Both the position numbers and the translations under genes were made by a program. The notes beneath the pieces were generated by a model, which was given only the letters and a program-made list of their open reading frames with translations, ran no database searches and had not been told where the DNA came from. Positions 1 to 8,866 of a stretch of DNA of 64,000 nt are shown here, piece by piece. The stretch is from an uncultured Schlesneria sp. (GTDB lineage Bacteria; Planctomycetota; Planctomycetia; Planctomycetales; Planctomycetaceae), in the NCBI GenBank assembly GCA_903899985.1, contig CAIULL010000080.1, positions 1 through 64,000 of the forward strand, given 5' to 3'. Positions within the stretch are counted from its first letter, which is position 1; every line of letters starts with the position of its first letter.

Positions 1-1
1 C

Positions 2-607
2 CTCGACATCTGTTTGTGTCATGATATCGAATTCGTTGAGATGCAGCAGATCATTGATGAAACATTGCCTGCGCTGATGAAAGTGCAACATCAGGGAAAG
101 GTCCGTTTTATTGGTGTTTCAGGCTACCCGATGAAAATGTTCAAATTCGTCCTTGATCAGACCAATCTGGATGTCGTCCTGTCATACAATCATTACACGT
201 TACAGAATACCATGTTCGGAGACTTGGTCCCGTACTTGAAAGCGAAAAATGTGGGCATCATGAACGCAGCACCGTTCTCAGCCCGACTTTTGACGAATGA
301 TCCGCTGCCCCCCTGGCACAAGGCGACTCCCGAAGTTCGCCGAATCGCCAAAGCTGCTGCCGACCACTGTGCCAGCCGTGGAAGTGATATCGCCAAATTA
401 GCTCTTCAATTTTCGATCGCAAACCCAGATATGACCACCTGCGTGACAGGCTCCGCACGGCCTGAGCGAATTAGAGAATGGGCAAAATGGGCAGAAGAAC
501 CAATCGATCAACAATTGGTATCGGAAGTCCAGAATATATTAAAGCCTATCCACAATTGGTTTTATATCGAGGGGCGTCCCGAAAACAATGACCCACTTCC
601 TCATTGA
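2..607 (+). CDS. Aldo/keto reductase, L-galactose dehydrogenase-like (5' end missing)
   Basis: This is the C-terminal two thirds of an NADPH-dependent aldo/keto reductase; the reading frame is open to the left edge, so the true start lies outside the window. The order of motifs resembles L-galactose dehydrogenases: CHDIEF, then a GKVRFIGVSGYP strand, then DVVLSYNHYTLQN, then a stretch resembling their YLKSKGVGVI segment (here YLKAKNVGIM) and a late CVTGSARPERI segment that in the family contacts the NADP phosphate. The catalytic Asp/Tyr half is not visible because it precedes the window. In planctomycetes such enzymes often belong to sugar catabolism rather than vitamin C synthesis, so the substrate is uncertain. 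The gene ends with TGA and no terminator-like hairpin follows. Confidence 0.85.
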   Translation, partial: LDICLCHDIEFVEMQQIIDETLPALMKVQHQGKVRFIGVSGYPMKMFKFVLDQTNLDVVLSYNHYTLQNTMFGDLVPYLKAKNVGIMNAAPFSARLLTNDPLPPWHKATPEVRRIAKAAADHCASRGSDIAKLALQFSIANPDMTTCVTGSARPERIREWAKWAEEPIDQQLVSEVQNILKPIHNWFYIEGRPENNDPLPH

Positions 608-1072
608 TTGAGCCGTTTTATCTGGATCAATCCTCCTGAAAAACGGAACTGCCGGACCCTTCAACAGCCTGAACATTTGTCCGATTCAATGAATTAATGG
701 GTTTGGAAGGTCCGTTTATAAGTCCGAAAGTGCTGCCGTTGGGGAAGATGGGGAATAAAACAGGGGCTGGCGGATTGACCCCGCTCCTATGATTTGTGAT
801 GATCGTTTCCCGTTTGAGAAGCAGTGTCTACTTTTGAAGTATCGGCGCGACTCAAGCAAACTCTCGTTGCTGGACCAATTCGTCACCAGGGTCACAACGA
901 GATCGTTGACGTCTTCGTCTGAAATTCAGCGTGTGCAGTTTCTGTTTCTGTGACGATTTGGATGAAATCCTTGTTACGAACCCTGCTGAAGTCGAGTTGG
1001 CATCAGCCTCATGGATTGGCATTTTTTCCGCGTCGGCCACCGCCGGCACCAAGCTAGAAAGAGAGCGTTTTG
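608..1072. other. Intergenic region, no gene seen
   Basis: These 465 bases hold no convincing reading frame or RNA gene. Short frames on both strands lack family resemblance. The right end carries a purine-rich GAAAGAGAG just before the speD-like start. Confidence 0.5.
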
Positions 1073-1462
1073 ATGGAGCACCTGGGCAGGCATGTTATTA
1101 TTGAATTGTGGGGATGTGGTGAAATGATCAATGACGCAGGTCTGGTCGAAAGCGCTATGCGCAGCGCCGTCCATGCCGCGAATGCGACGTTGCTCGATAT
1201 CTTTGTACATGAATTCAGCCCGCAAGGCGTCACGGGAGTCGCAGTGCTGGCTGAATCCCACCTTTCAATTCATACTTGGCCCGAATACGGATATGTTGCG
1301 GCCGACGTCTTCACTTGTGGTTCCACAACGAGACCAGACGCAGCTGCCGAAGTGCTTCGTAAAGCGTTTGAAGCGACAACAGCTGACATTCGGGAACTCG
1401 AACGGGGTGTAATGCCTCCCTCGTCCGGAATCAGTCGGCAACGTGAATTTGCGAACGTTTAA
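1073..1462 (+). CDS. speD: S-adenosylmethionine decarboxylase proenzyme (SpeD/SpeH class)
   Basis: Small prokaryotic-type pyruvoyl decarboxylase of 129 residues, which in its classic form makes decarboxylated AdoMet as aminopropyl donor for spermidine. The self-processing site is clear: SHLSIHTWPEYGY contains the Glu-Ser cleavage bond (AESHLS) whose serine becomes the pyruvoyl group, and DVFTCG holds the conserved acid/base cysteine. Length fits the family (about 115-135 residues). ATG 1073 is preferred over the adjacent in-frame TTG 1070 because a purine-rich GAAAGAGAG lies upstream. No spermidine synthase gene is nearby, and some SpeD homologues are known to act on arginine or ornithine instead, so the substrate is inferred. 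The next gene, folE, starts 15 bases later, suggesting co-transcription. Confidence 0.9.
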   Translation: MEHLGRHVIIELWGCGEMINDAGLVESAMRSAVHAANATLLDIFVHEFSPQGVTGVAVLAESHLSIHTWPEYGYVAADVFTCGSTTRPDAAAEVLRKAFEATTADIRELERGVMPPSSGISRQREFANV

Positions 1463-1477
1463 AATGGGGTTTTCGCT

Positions 1478-2149
1478 TTGAACGAAAAATCGTCGGTCGA
1501 TGAGGACGATTGCGTCCACGGTTCCCCGGTTAGCGGGGAACCGGGTTTGTATTCTGCTAAGCGCCCTGAGTTTCAGGTCGATCTTCCCCGGATGGAACGT
1601 GCTGTTCGTGAAATCCTGGCTGCCGTCGGTGAGGACCCCGACCGTGATGGATTACTCGAAACACCCGCGCGGGTCGCTCGAATGTATGCCGAACTTTTCA
1701 TGGGCCTGCATCTCAATCCCGGTCGGCACCTGAAAAAAGTCTTCGCCGAACAATACGATGAACTGGTTCTTGTTCGGGATATTTCATTCAACAGCATGTG
1801 TGAACATCACTTGCTGCCGTTTATCGGCGTGGCACATGTCGGGTATCTTCCACGTGGGAAAGTTGTCGGCCTCTCGAAGTTGGCTCGCGTCGTCGAAGAA
1901 GTTTCGCATCGGCCACAGGTCCAGGAACGGATGACTCATCAGATTGCTGACCTGCTTCAACAGGAACTGGACCCGAAAGGGGCCATCGTTGTCCTGGAAG
2001 CATCCCATTCGTGTATGACGATCCGAGGTATCCGAAAGCCAGGAAGCGTCACAATCACGAGTGCTGTGAGAGGCCTTTTCAAAACCAATCAGGCCAGCCG
2101 AGCCGAAGTCATGGCGTTCATTCAAGGGCAACGGAGCGATCTTCGTTAA
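1478..2149 (+). CDS. folE: GTP cyclohydrolase I
   Basis: Converts GTP to 7,8-dihydroneopterin triphosphate, first step of tetrahydrofolate (and in some bacteria queuosine) synthesis; a cytosolic homodecamer in the family. The 223-residue protein has an N-terminal extension of about 35 residues, then the standard core: [25 protein letters not shown] with the zinc Cys and the catalytic His pair, [21 protein letters not shown], and HSCMTIRG with the second zinc cysteine. The start is TTG 1478; no ATG lies upstream in frame, and the next in-frame ATG (1591) would remove the variable extension but keep the core, so the start is not certain. It follows the speD-like gene by 15 bases. Confidence 0.95.
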   Translation: MNEKSSVDEDDCVHGSPVSGEPGLYSAKRPEFQVDLPRMERAVREILAAVGEDPDRDGLLETPARVARMYAELFMGLHLNPGRHLKKVFAEQYDELVLVRDISFNSMCEHHLLPFIGVAHVGYLPRGKVVGLSKLARVVEEVSHRPQVQERMTHQIADLLQQELDPKGAIVVLEASHSCMTIRGIRKPGSVTITSAVRGLFKTNQASRAEVMAFIQGQRSDLR

Positions 2150-2174
2150 TTTTGTTGATTGGCCAGAATCAAAA

Positions 2175-2348
2175 ATGCGATTGAAACATAACCTGGGATT
2201 CCTCCTTCAATTCCTGGTCTTGACCCTCACACCATTGATTTCCTGGTGGCAACTTCAGTTTGGATTCAAACTGATCTGGATGCCTGGATTGCTGCTTGTT
2301 TCAATCGTGTTATTCTGGATTGGGACTTGCCTGCGAGAAACTTCGTAG
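2175..2348 (+). CDS. Small two-helix membrane protein (57 residues)
   Basis: A 57-residue frame begins with ATG 2175, 25 bases after folE. It has a short basic start (MRLKHN), a hydrophobic helix of about 17 residues rich in Leu/Phe/Thr, a WW-containing turn, and a second hydrophobic helix (around GLLLVSIVLFWIG) before a short charged tail. This reads as a hairpin inner-membrane protein. No family is recognised and no function can be assigned. Support comes from position on the same strand right after folE, clean membrane topology and a plausible length; the lack of a strong ribosome site keeps confidence moderate. Confidence 0.55.
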   Translation: MRLKHNLGFLLQFLVLTLTPLISWWQLQFGFKLIWMPGLLLVSIVLFWIGTCLRETS

Positions 2349-2430
2349 GTTTGAAGGCACGGTGAGCAGCAACCAGCCGGCCATCAACAACGCAACTGGC
2401 ATCGAAGTCGAAACGGCGGATTGTTCGGTC

Positions 2431-2449
2431 GGAGGAAGGAGGGACTCAC
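2431..2449 (+). promoter_or_regulatory. Strong double Shine-Dalgarno deciding a TTG start
   Basis: GGAGGAAGGAGGG at 2431-2443 ends 6 bases before TTG 2450. This unusually complete ribosome binding site fixes the start of the following 1548-residue protein at a TTG codon. Confidence 0.8.
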
Positions 2450-5400
2450 TTGGCGAAAGCTATTCGAGATCGATGCGGTCTCGTTTCTGCATGTGTGTTC
2501 GCTTTAGCCATTATTGGTGCAATCACAACCTCGAGCGGGGCACCCCCGGGACCACGGCATCCGTTTCGCGAGAACGCGACGCTGCCATTTGATCGCAATT
2601 TATTAAAACGCTTCGGAACGGTGGAAGACTTGATCGCCGATCAACGCTGGGTTGAGGCGATGGGGATTCTGCAAGAGATTGTCCAGACCGAAAATAAAGG
2701 CCTGGTTCTGGTCCGCCCCGGTACCGCTGGAAGCGTCGCATCGTATCTCAATGTTGCGGCGCGCTGTAACGTGCTGATGTCTCGAGTATCAAGGGAAGGC
2801 CGGCTGGCTTATCGGCAAAAAGTCGATCCCCAAGCCAAACGGTGGTTCGAAGCGTGGCAACGAACTCGTGACGATGCGGAACTTTTGCGAATTATTCATC
2901 AGGCTTTCTTGAGTAGCTACGGTGACGATGCGCTACTCGCACTGGGTGAATCAGCTTGGGATCGTGGAGATTTCTCCACAGCCCGTTCGTGGTGGGAACA
3001 ACTCATTCCCCTTCCAGAAAATGTCAATCCCGCAAATTATCCAACAGTGCTGCGATACCCCGATGCGGAATACGATCAACCAACAATTCTCGCACGTACG
3101 GTGATGTGCTCGATACTCGAGCGGGAAGCGGTACGGGCTGCTGAAGAGATCCGTCAATTTTCTGAAAAGTATCCAACGGCCGAAGGGTGGCTCGCGGGGA
3201 AACAAGGTCTCCTCGGCGAACGACTCAAAGAAGCACTCAACGACTCGAAACGTTGGTCTCAAAAAAAATCGATTGCAGAAGTTGAGACTTTCGGTCTGGC
3301 TTCGTCGCGATTCAGAAAAGTTACCGAATCAATTGATGTCGGAGCACTGCGATGGGCTCATCAACTGCGTCCCAACCTGCTTCGTCGTCCTGTTGATACG
3401 TTTCCATTTCAAAAGGAATTTCTCAGTTATTTTCCTGTGACCTATGGCAAGATTGTTCTCGTTAACGACTGGGATGCAATTCGTGCCTGGAATATTTTAA
3501 CAGGGGAGCCCGCCTGGAAATCCGACCTTCGCGATTCGGCAATTATCTATCCTTCGACCGCCATTGAACCATCGATCATTCCAGATCAGACGAGTGTCGG
3601 CGTTCCGTTTTATACGATGACAATCGACGGCCATCGCCTGTATGCGCGAATGGGTTCCCCGGTCACGAGTTCGTCCAACCGGCAATACCGTGAACTCGAG
3701 TCGGATCTGGTCTGTTTAGACCTTTCCCAGGAAGGAAAACTGATCTGGAAGATTTCGTCACGTGAATTGTTTCGCGAAGATTCGTGGCGTTTTGAAGGGA
3801 CCCCTGTCATTGTCGATGGGCGTGCCTATTTTGCTGCCTGCCGACGACGCCCGCAACTCGAATTGATTGTCGCCTGCCTGGATGCTACTGATGGTCGCTT
3901 ACTCTGGCAACGACCGGTTGGCGGCTTTCGATCGTCGGTGGAGGACGGCTTCAATCGAGTCAGTCATTTGCTACTGACCGCAGGAGGAGGACGAGTCTTT
4001 CTTTCGACGGATGTCGGCGCCGTCGTTGCTCTCGACGATCAGGATGGACGATTGGAATGGGCAGTCACTTATGAAAGTCGAACTGACGATTCTCCAGCCA
4101 CACAAAGTAATCCAGGCCGAAAAACTTTGTTGCCACCACTGTTCCATCAGGGATTATTATTCGTTGCACCCAACGATGCCGATTTCGCGATGTGTCTCAA
4201 GGCTGATTCCGGCCAGATTGAATGGAAGCACGACTACCTGACGAATCCGATGGGACCGAATTCGGAACTGGATCGACGTGAGTATGACGCACGGCAACGG
4301 AGGGACAATCAATGGCATCAGTTGCTTGGCATCGCCGACGGAGGTGTCGCGGGACGGCTGATTGTGAGCGGGAGCTCACTCTCGGCAATTGATGTCGTGG
4401 ATGGTTCCGTCGTCTGGACGACGCCAAAAAATGAGAATTCCGTATTTGGTCGTGGGCTTCTCGCCGGCGATCAGATCCTGTTACCGGGTCGCGAATCAAT
4501 CGAAGTCTATTCGCAGCAAACCGGTCAACCCACGCGGAAGATCTCGCTGAAAACTCCAGACTCCGCACAGCAAGGTGGCAACCTGACGTTCGCAAGTGGG
4601 ATGCTGTTAGTTGCTCAACCAGATCGCTTGTCGGCTTACTTTGAATACAGCGTCTTGAAAGAGCGAATTGAACGTGACGTCACTCAACACGCAGACAACG
4701 ACTCACTCCAATTGCAACTGGCAGAAATCGAAGCGGCAGAAGGACTGATTGAAAATGCTTCCCGGCGAATTCAGCAGATCATTGAACACCATGATCAGGA
4801 AGATCCCGATCGTTTGATCCCTCGACGTCTGCTTTCGAAGCTGTTTCAAGCCGCGGGTACCGCCGCTTTCCGCGAAAACAATCTGATTTCCACACGCGAA
4901 TATTGGCAGCGAGCAATAACCTTTGCCGATGATGACGCGCGTCGAATCGAACTCACTTTCGACCTGGCTGATGTCGAAGAAGCGCTTAATCATCCAGAGA
5001 ATGCGCTGGAACAGCTGCAGAAAATTCTCGGTGACGAACGACTGGCCAAGTCCCCTCGTGAACTTGGCAGCGCGGGGCAAGACGCGGCTGAAAAGATGTC
5101 TCGACTGATTGCTGAGCATGGTCGAGATGCATATCGCTCGATCGAAGCCACAGCCTTATTGGAATTGGAAAAGCTCAGGACGGTGCCCGATGCTGATCAA
5201 CTTCGTCAACTGATCCGTACCTATCCTCATGCGTCGATACTCACCGAGGCCCAGCAACAGCTCGCTCGGTACTACCGCGAAGCGGGTGAAATTTCCCAGG
5301 CGTACGCGGTTTTTGACGAGATTCGAAAAAGTGCTGTTAATCATCAGGCATTTGTTAAATCGACGATCGCGATGATTGAATTACTTCATGATTCAGACAA

Positions 5401-7096
5401 CAGCGCATTGAAATCGCGACTTCTGACAGAATTGGACGCCTGCGATCCGGCAACCGAAGTTGTTTTCGCCGGGCAAAAAACCAATCTGCGTGACTTGATA
5501 AAAACGTGCATTCGATTGAATCAATCTCTTTCGAGACCGCAACCGCTGAGTCTCGAACGAACCTGGTCTCTTCCGCTCTCTGACGATGCTCAAATCATTA
5601 TTCCGCAACGTGAGCCCCCTTCCGCAGAACTTGCATCACTATTGATTTGCACCAAACCAGAAACATTAAAAAACAAATGGTTGTGGCGTTGTATTGATTG
5701 GGCCACAGGTGATGTTCGCTGGGAGGAGACGGCTTCAAGCCCCATCCTGGTCGCCGGGTGGAATGACTTGGATTTATTGATCGGAACATCGTATGGATGG
5801 GAAGCACTGACGCCGGGCACCGGACGACGAGTGTGGACACACGCTGACAGCGAAAAGTCGTCGCCAATATTTGCAGGGAAGACGGATCACTTCGATGAAC
5901 CTTCTTTGTGGCCCGCGTCGTTTGATTTGAATCGAGGGGTTCGGCTATTTGACCCCCGCGACGGACGACTCGTCGTCAGTATCAAACCTCCCGGTCAGCT
6001 CAACTCATCAATCAGATTTGGCCGTGTTCCGAGAAACGAAGATTCGACAGCAGAATCCATCACGAATGACGAAACGACAAGTGAGCATCCGAGAATTCAG
6101 TCAGATGCCGTATCGCAGCATTCCGTCGCGGTCTTCATGCAAACAACAAATCCGACTCGCATCTGGATGGCAACGGCAGCAAACCCGCGTAGCCGATGGT
6201 CGATCGGTAGAATCGACGTTGATTTCGAACCGTGGCAAGCTGCTCCGATGATCATTCAGGATCGAATTGTTGGTATTACCAGCGAGTTGCACCTGGTCGG
6301 GCAGAAATTTACAAACCCGCGGACCGACTGGTCAGAGAGTGGAAAATCCGTTGTCACCGAGTCACTGCACGAGAAATCTGACTTCGTGAAATACTCGGCA
6401 AATGACGAAGTACTGAAATTTGCGACCCACCTTGATGACGAGGTTAAGGCCTACGTCTTGCAGCAACTTAATCGCTCGATGGCGCAAAGAATAAAAGAGG
6501 AATTAACACGAACAAATCGAAGTTTCTGGGAATATCAGAATTTTCCCATCGGCCAGGCCCTTCCCATTTCCTGGAGACAATCCGGCATTCTCGTCGCCGT
6601 AGCAGACGGATCGTTACTCATGTCATTTGACCCTGAAAATGGAACCCGGAGATACTCGTCCATTCTCACCGATTTTTCGATGCAGAACCCCGAAAATCAG
6701 ATCAGTACTCATCACGATCTGGTGTTCGCCACCAGTCAGGGAGTTTTACGCGGAATTTCGATTCGTGACGGTAAAGTCCGTTTTGAAAAGTATCTTGGCG
6801 ATGCAGCATCTCAATGGAAAACAACCGTCGCCTGGCCGCCTCGTCCTCGGCGGGAATTGGCAAACATGTCCGACGAAACACGAAGCGAGCATTGTCTTGT
6901 GGCTGTCTGGGCAAAGAGTGCTCCTGATCAGCGTCAGCACACAGTGCTGCTTTGCGACGGCGAGACAGGTGAAATCACTCAGCGACTTCGGATTGAATCC
7001 CCACCCCGAGAACTTGTATTGACGGAAGGTGGCCAGGGAATTCTCTGGACCGAAAAAAAACTGCTTGGTCTGCAAAGTTCTGACAACTGTCAGTAA
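2450..7096 (+). CDS. Giant exported PQQ-like beta-propeller / TPR protein
   Basis: A 1548-residue protein with an N-terminal signal sequence (basic start, hydrophobic residues about 12-30). Residues about 320-720 contain PQQ/BamB-like blades: repeats in which a strand such as VLVNDWDAIRAWNILTG or VVALDDQDGRLEW is followed by a Trp. Residues about 745-1035 are helical, with TPR-like segments. From about 1040 to the end a second set of propeller blades follows (for example CIDWATGDVRWEE and LLMSFDPENGTRRY). Such double-propeller/TPR proteins are common and poorly characterised in planctomycetes; they are presumed to sit in the periplasm or cell envelope as scaffolds. No enzyme motif is visible. 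It stands alone, convergent with the next gene, whose stop codon follows directly after this one with no space for a terminator. Confidence 0.8.
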   Translation: MAKAIRDRCGLVSACVFALAIIGAITTSSGAPPGPRHPFRENATLPFDRNLLKRFGTVEDLIADQRWVEAMGILQEIVQTENKGLVLVRPGTAGSVASYLNVAARCNVLMSRVSREGRLAYRQKVDPQAKRWFEAWQRTRDDAELLRIIHQAFLSSYGDDALLALGESAWDRGDFSTARSWWEQLIPLPENVNPANYPTVLRYPDAEYDQPTILARTVMCSILEREAVRAAEEIRQFSEKYPTAEGWLAGKQGLLGERLKEALNDSKRWSQKKSIAEVETFGLASSRFRKVTESIDVGALRWAHQLRPNLLRRPVDTFPFQKEFLSYFPVTYGKIVLVNDWDAIRAWNILTGEPAWKSDLRDSAIIYPSTAIEPSIIPDQTSVGVPFYTMTIDGHRLYARMGSPVTSSSNRQYRELESDLVCLDLSQEGKLIWKISSRELFREDSWRFEGTPVIVDGRAYFAACRRRPQLELIVACLDATDGRLLWQRPVGGFRSSVEDGFNRVSHLLLTAGGGRVFLSTDVGAVVALDDQDGRLEWAVTYESRTDDSPATQSNPGRKTLLPPLFHQGLLFVAPNDADFAMCLKADSGQIEWKHDYLTNPMGPNSELDRREYDARQRRDNQWHQLLGIADGGVAGRLIVSGSSLSAIDVVDGSVVWTTPKNENSVFGRGLLAGDQILLPGRESIEVYSQQTGQPTRKISLKTPDSAQQGGNLTFASGMLLVAQPDRLSAYFEYSVLKERIERDVTQHADNDSLQLQLAEIEAAEGLIENASRRIQQIIEHHDQEDPDRLIPRRLLSKLFQAAGTAAFRENNLISTREYWQRAITFADDDARRIELTFDLADVEEALNHPENALEQLQKILGDERLAKSPRELGSAGQDAAEKMSRLIAEHGRDAYRSIEATALLELEKLRTVPDADQLRQLIRTYPHASILTEAQQQLARYYREAGEISQAYAVFDEIRKSAVNHQAFVKSTIAMIELLHDSDNSALKSRLLTELDACDPATEVVFAGQKTNLRDLIKTCIRLNQSLSRPQPLSLERTWSLPLSDDAQIIIPQREPPSAELASLLICTKPETLKNKWLWRCIDWATGDVRWEETASSPILVAGWNDLDLLIGTSYGWEALTPGTGRRVWTHADSEKSSPIFAGKTDHFDEPSLWPASFDLNRGVRLFDPRDGRLVVSIKPPGQLNSSIRFGRVPRNEDSTAESITNDETTSEHPRIQSDAVSQHSVAVFMQTTNPTRIWMATAANPRSRWSIGRIDVDFEPWQAAPMIIQDRIVGITSELHLVGQKFTNPRTDWSESGKSVVTESLHEKSDFVKYSANDEVLKFATHLDDEVKAYVLQQLNRSMAQRIKEELTRTNRSFWEYQNFPIGQALPISWRQSGILVAVADGSLLMSFDPENGTRRYSSILTDFSMQNPENQISTHHDLVFATSQGVLRGISIRDGKVRFEKYLGDAASQWKTTVAWPPRPRRELANMSDETRSEHCLVAVWAKSAPDQRQHTVLLCDGETGEITQRLRIESPPRELVLTEGGQGILWTEKKLLGLQSSDNCQ

Positions 7097-8680
7097 TCAG
7101 AATTCAACTTTGATGTTTTCACGGCTATACATCGGGAGATGCCGGTAGTAAACCTCAAGCGTCATGACCGAAAGGCATGTCATATACAAACGGCCCCCTC
7201 CACCGTGCGGATCGGCCAGATCCCAGCTTCCCGCCAGATGCCCGTCCTTCAGCGGGTGCTGCGTTCGGACAAGTTGATCTCGCATCAATTCATTCCACCG
7301 GGTCCATTCTTCGCCACCCCAGTGGTGCATGACCTGCGTCGCGTAATAATTGAAATACATGTTGTTCGGCTGAGGTTTAATTTTGTCGAGGTATTGAACC
7401 CCTTCTGCCAGCTTTTTATTCTTGTGGTCCCATCCCAGGTACATCCGGCAGAGAAGTCCAACGGCGGTCATCGTCGGAGTCGGTGGCGCTTTATCAATGG
7501 CGGGATCGTAAACATATTGTGCCCCGCCTTCGGCTTGAGCCAGCTTAAGAAACTTTTCTGCATTCTTGAACGCCGTGGTGGGGAATTTGAGCTTGGCATT
7601 AGTACCGCTCTTCAGCGCCATTACCTCCCAACCAGTAACGGACATATCACCGGGATCGCGGGGATTATACCGCCATCCGCCGTCCTTAGGATTTTGCGCT
7701 TTTACAATAAAATCGAGCGCCCCCTCGGCCGCTTTGCGAACTCGTGAGTCTTTGGACATGGCCGCACACTCACAAAGAGCGATCGTACAAAGTCCCTGAA
7801 CGTACATCCCTTCGTTGGCGGTCACTTTGCCCCGAAGATCCAAACCGGTTTCTGTCGGCTGCCCGGCCTTAATCAGGAAATCAATCCCGCGCTTGACGCT
7901 CTTTTGATAATCCCCTTTCTGATGTGTATGCCCCCCACCCAGAAACGCCAGTAACGCCAATCCCGTCGCCCCTGTCGGACAATTGGTGAACGATCCATCT
8001 TGAGAACACTGACCTTTGCAGTCGGCATGCTTTGAATGCGCAAAGCTCCAGCTTCCGTCAGGTAATTGATGGTTCGTCAGCCATTTCATTCCCGATGCCA
8101 CCGACGCTTCGCTGGCGGAATTTCCGCCGAATTTCGTCACCATGGTCTTTTTGGCCTGTGCCGACATTCGCCCGGACGTTTCGTTACCAACTTTGATACC
8201 TGATAAACCTGGCAGGCCACCCGAATCCGCCGCCTCGAGCTGCGGAATACCGTCGCTGACGTTGAGGTCGATCGGCCCTTTGGTTTCAAATGCGAGGTTT
8301 GATGGCGTCTCTTGAGAAACGATCGACTGAGGCGTGGAGTCGTTGATATCCTCGGGCTGAAGCATGGATTGCTCGACGATCTCTTCAGCGGGCTCCTCTT
8401 GATCGGTGACCGTCGTGAAAACCTCTTCGACAAGTTTTGGAGTTTTCAGCACAACTAAAGCGAGGGCCCCAAGAACCATCGCATGCAGTGAAAGGCTGAT
8501 CAAAGTTACGGCGGGTAATCTCATCCAACCCGCTTCCGGCTGCTTCAGGACGACTTTTTCATCAATGGGCAGTGACAGTTTCAACGGCTTACCTGCAGAA
8601 GTTTTCACTGCCGTGGAGATGGCAACCGGGCTGTCTGTTGATGTCGGCTGGGACGAAGGTTCGAGGCGTTCAGTGCTCAT
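7097..8680 (-). CDS. Membrane-anchored prenyltransferase/squalene-oxidase-repeat (alpha-toroid) protein
   Basis: About 527 residues. A cytoplasmic head of about 53 residues is followed by one membrane helix (LPAVTLISLSLHAMVL and on), an acidic linker rich in Glu, then from about residue 190 a helical alpha-toroid with repeated GxxW-type motifs: a Gly-Met-Lys-Trp-Leu helix start with PDGSWSF, then FLIKAGQ, and FIVKAQNPKDGGWRY. These resemble prenyltransferase / squalene-hopene cyclase repeats, but the catalytic DxDD of hopene cyclases is not seen, so it is probably a structural or binding member. ATG 8680 is preferred over the in-frame TTG 8695. It is last in a leftward row of three proteins that share the anchor-plus-acidic-linker design. 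Confidence 0.8.
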   Translation of the reverse strand: MSTERLEPSSQPTSTDSPVAISTAVKTSAGKPLKLSLPIDEKVVLKQPEAGWMRLPAVTLISLSLHAMVLGALALVVLKTPKLVEEVFTTVTDQEEPAEEIVEQSMLQPEDINDSTPQSIVSQETPSNLAFETKGPIDLNVSDGIPQLEAADSGGLPGLSGIKVGNETSGRMSAQAKKTMVTKFGGNSASEASVASGMKWLTNHQLPDGSWSFAHSKHADCKGQCSQDGSFTNCPTGATGLALLAFLGGGHTHQKGDYQKSVKRGIDFLIKAGQPTETGLDLRGKVTANEGMYVQGLCTIALCECAAMSKDSRVRKAAEGALDFIVKAQNPKDGGWRYNPRDPGDMSVTGWEVMALKSGTNAKLKFPTTAFKNAEKFLKLAQAEGGAQYVYDPAIDKAPPTPTMTAVGLLCRMYLGWDHKNKKLAEGVQYLDKIKPQPNNMYFNYYATQVMHHWGGEEWTRWNELMRDQLVRTQHPLKDGHLAGSWDLADPHGGGGRLYMTCLSVMTLEVYYRHLPMYSRENIKVEF

Positions 8681-8806
8681 GGGAGACTCGCACAAGTTCG
8701 GCAGAAAAGATGAATTGTTCGAACGGAATGTCCGTTGAGAAAATGTAAAACGGTGTGTGATACGAAAATTATGTCAAACATGACGGTGAACTGCCAATGA
8801 TACATC

Positions 8807-8826
8807 TGGCGACCGGGAGATCGCCA
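8807..8826. other. Inverted repeat between anchored VWA and alpha-toroid genes
   Basis: TGGCGA (8807-8812) and TCGCCA (8821-8826) form a 6-bp stem around an 8-base loop. It lies 41 bases beyond the stop of the VWA gene. No T-run follows on the minus strand, so it is at best a weak terminator or RNA-stability element. Confidence 0.35.
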
Positions 8827-8866
8827 TGTGATGCATCATTTCGAAACTGACAATGACTGTCTTGAC

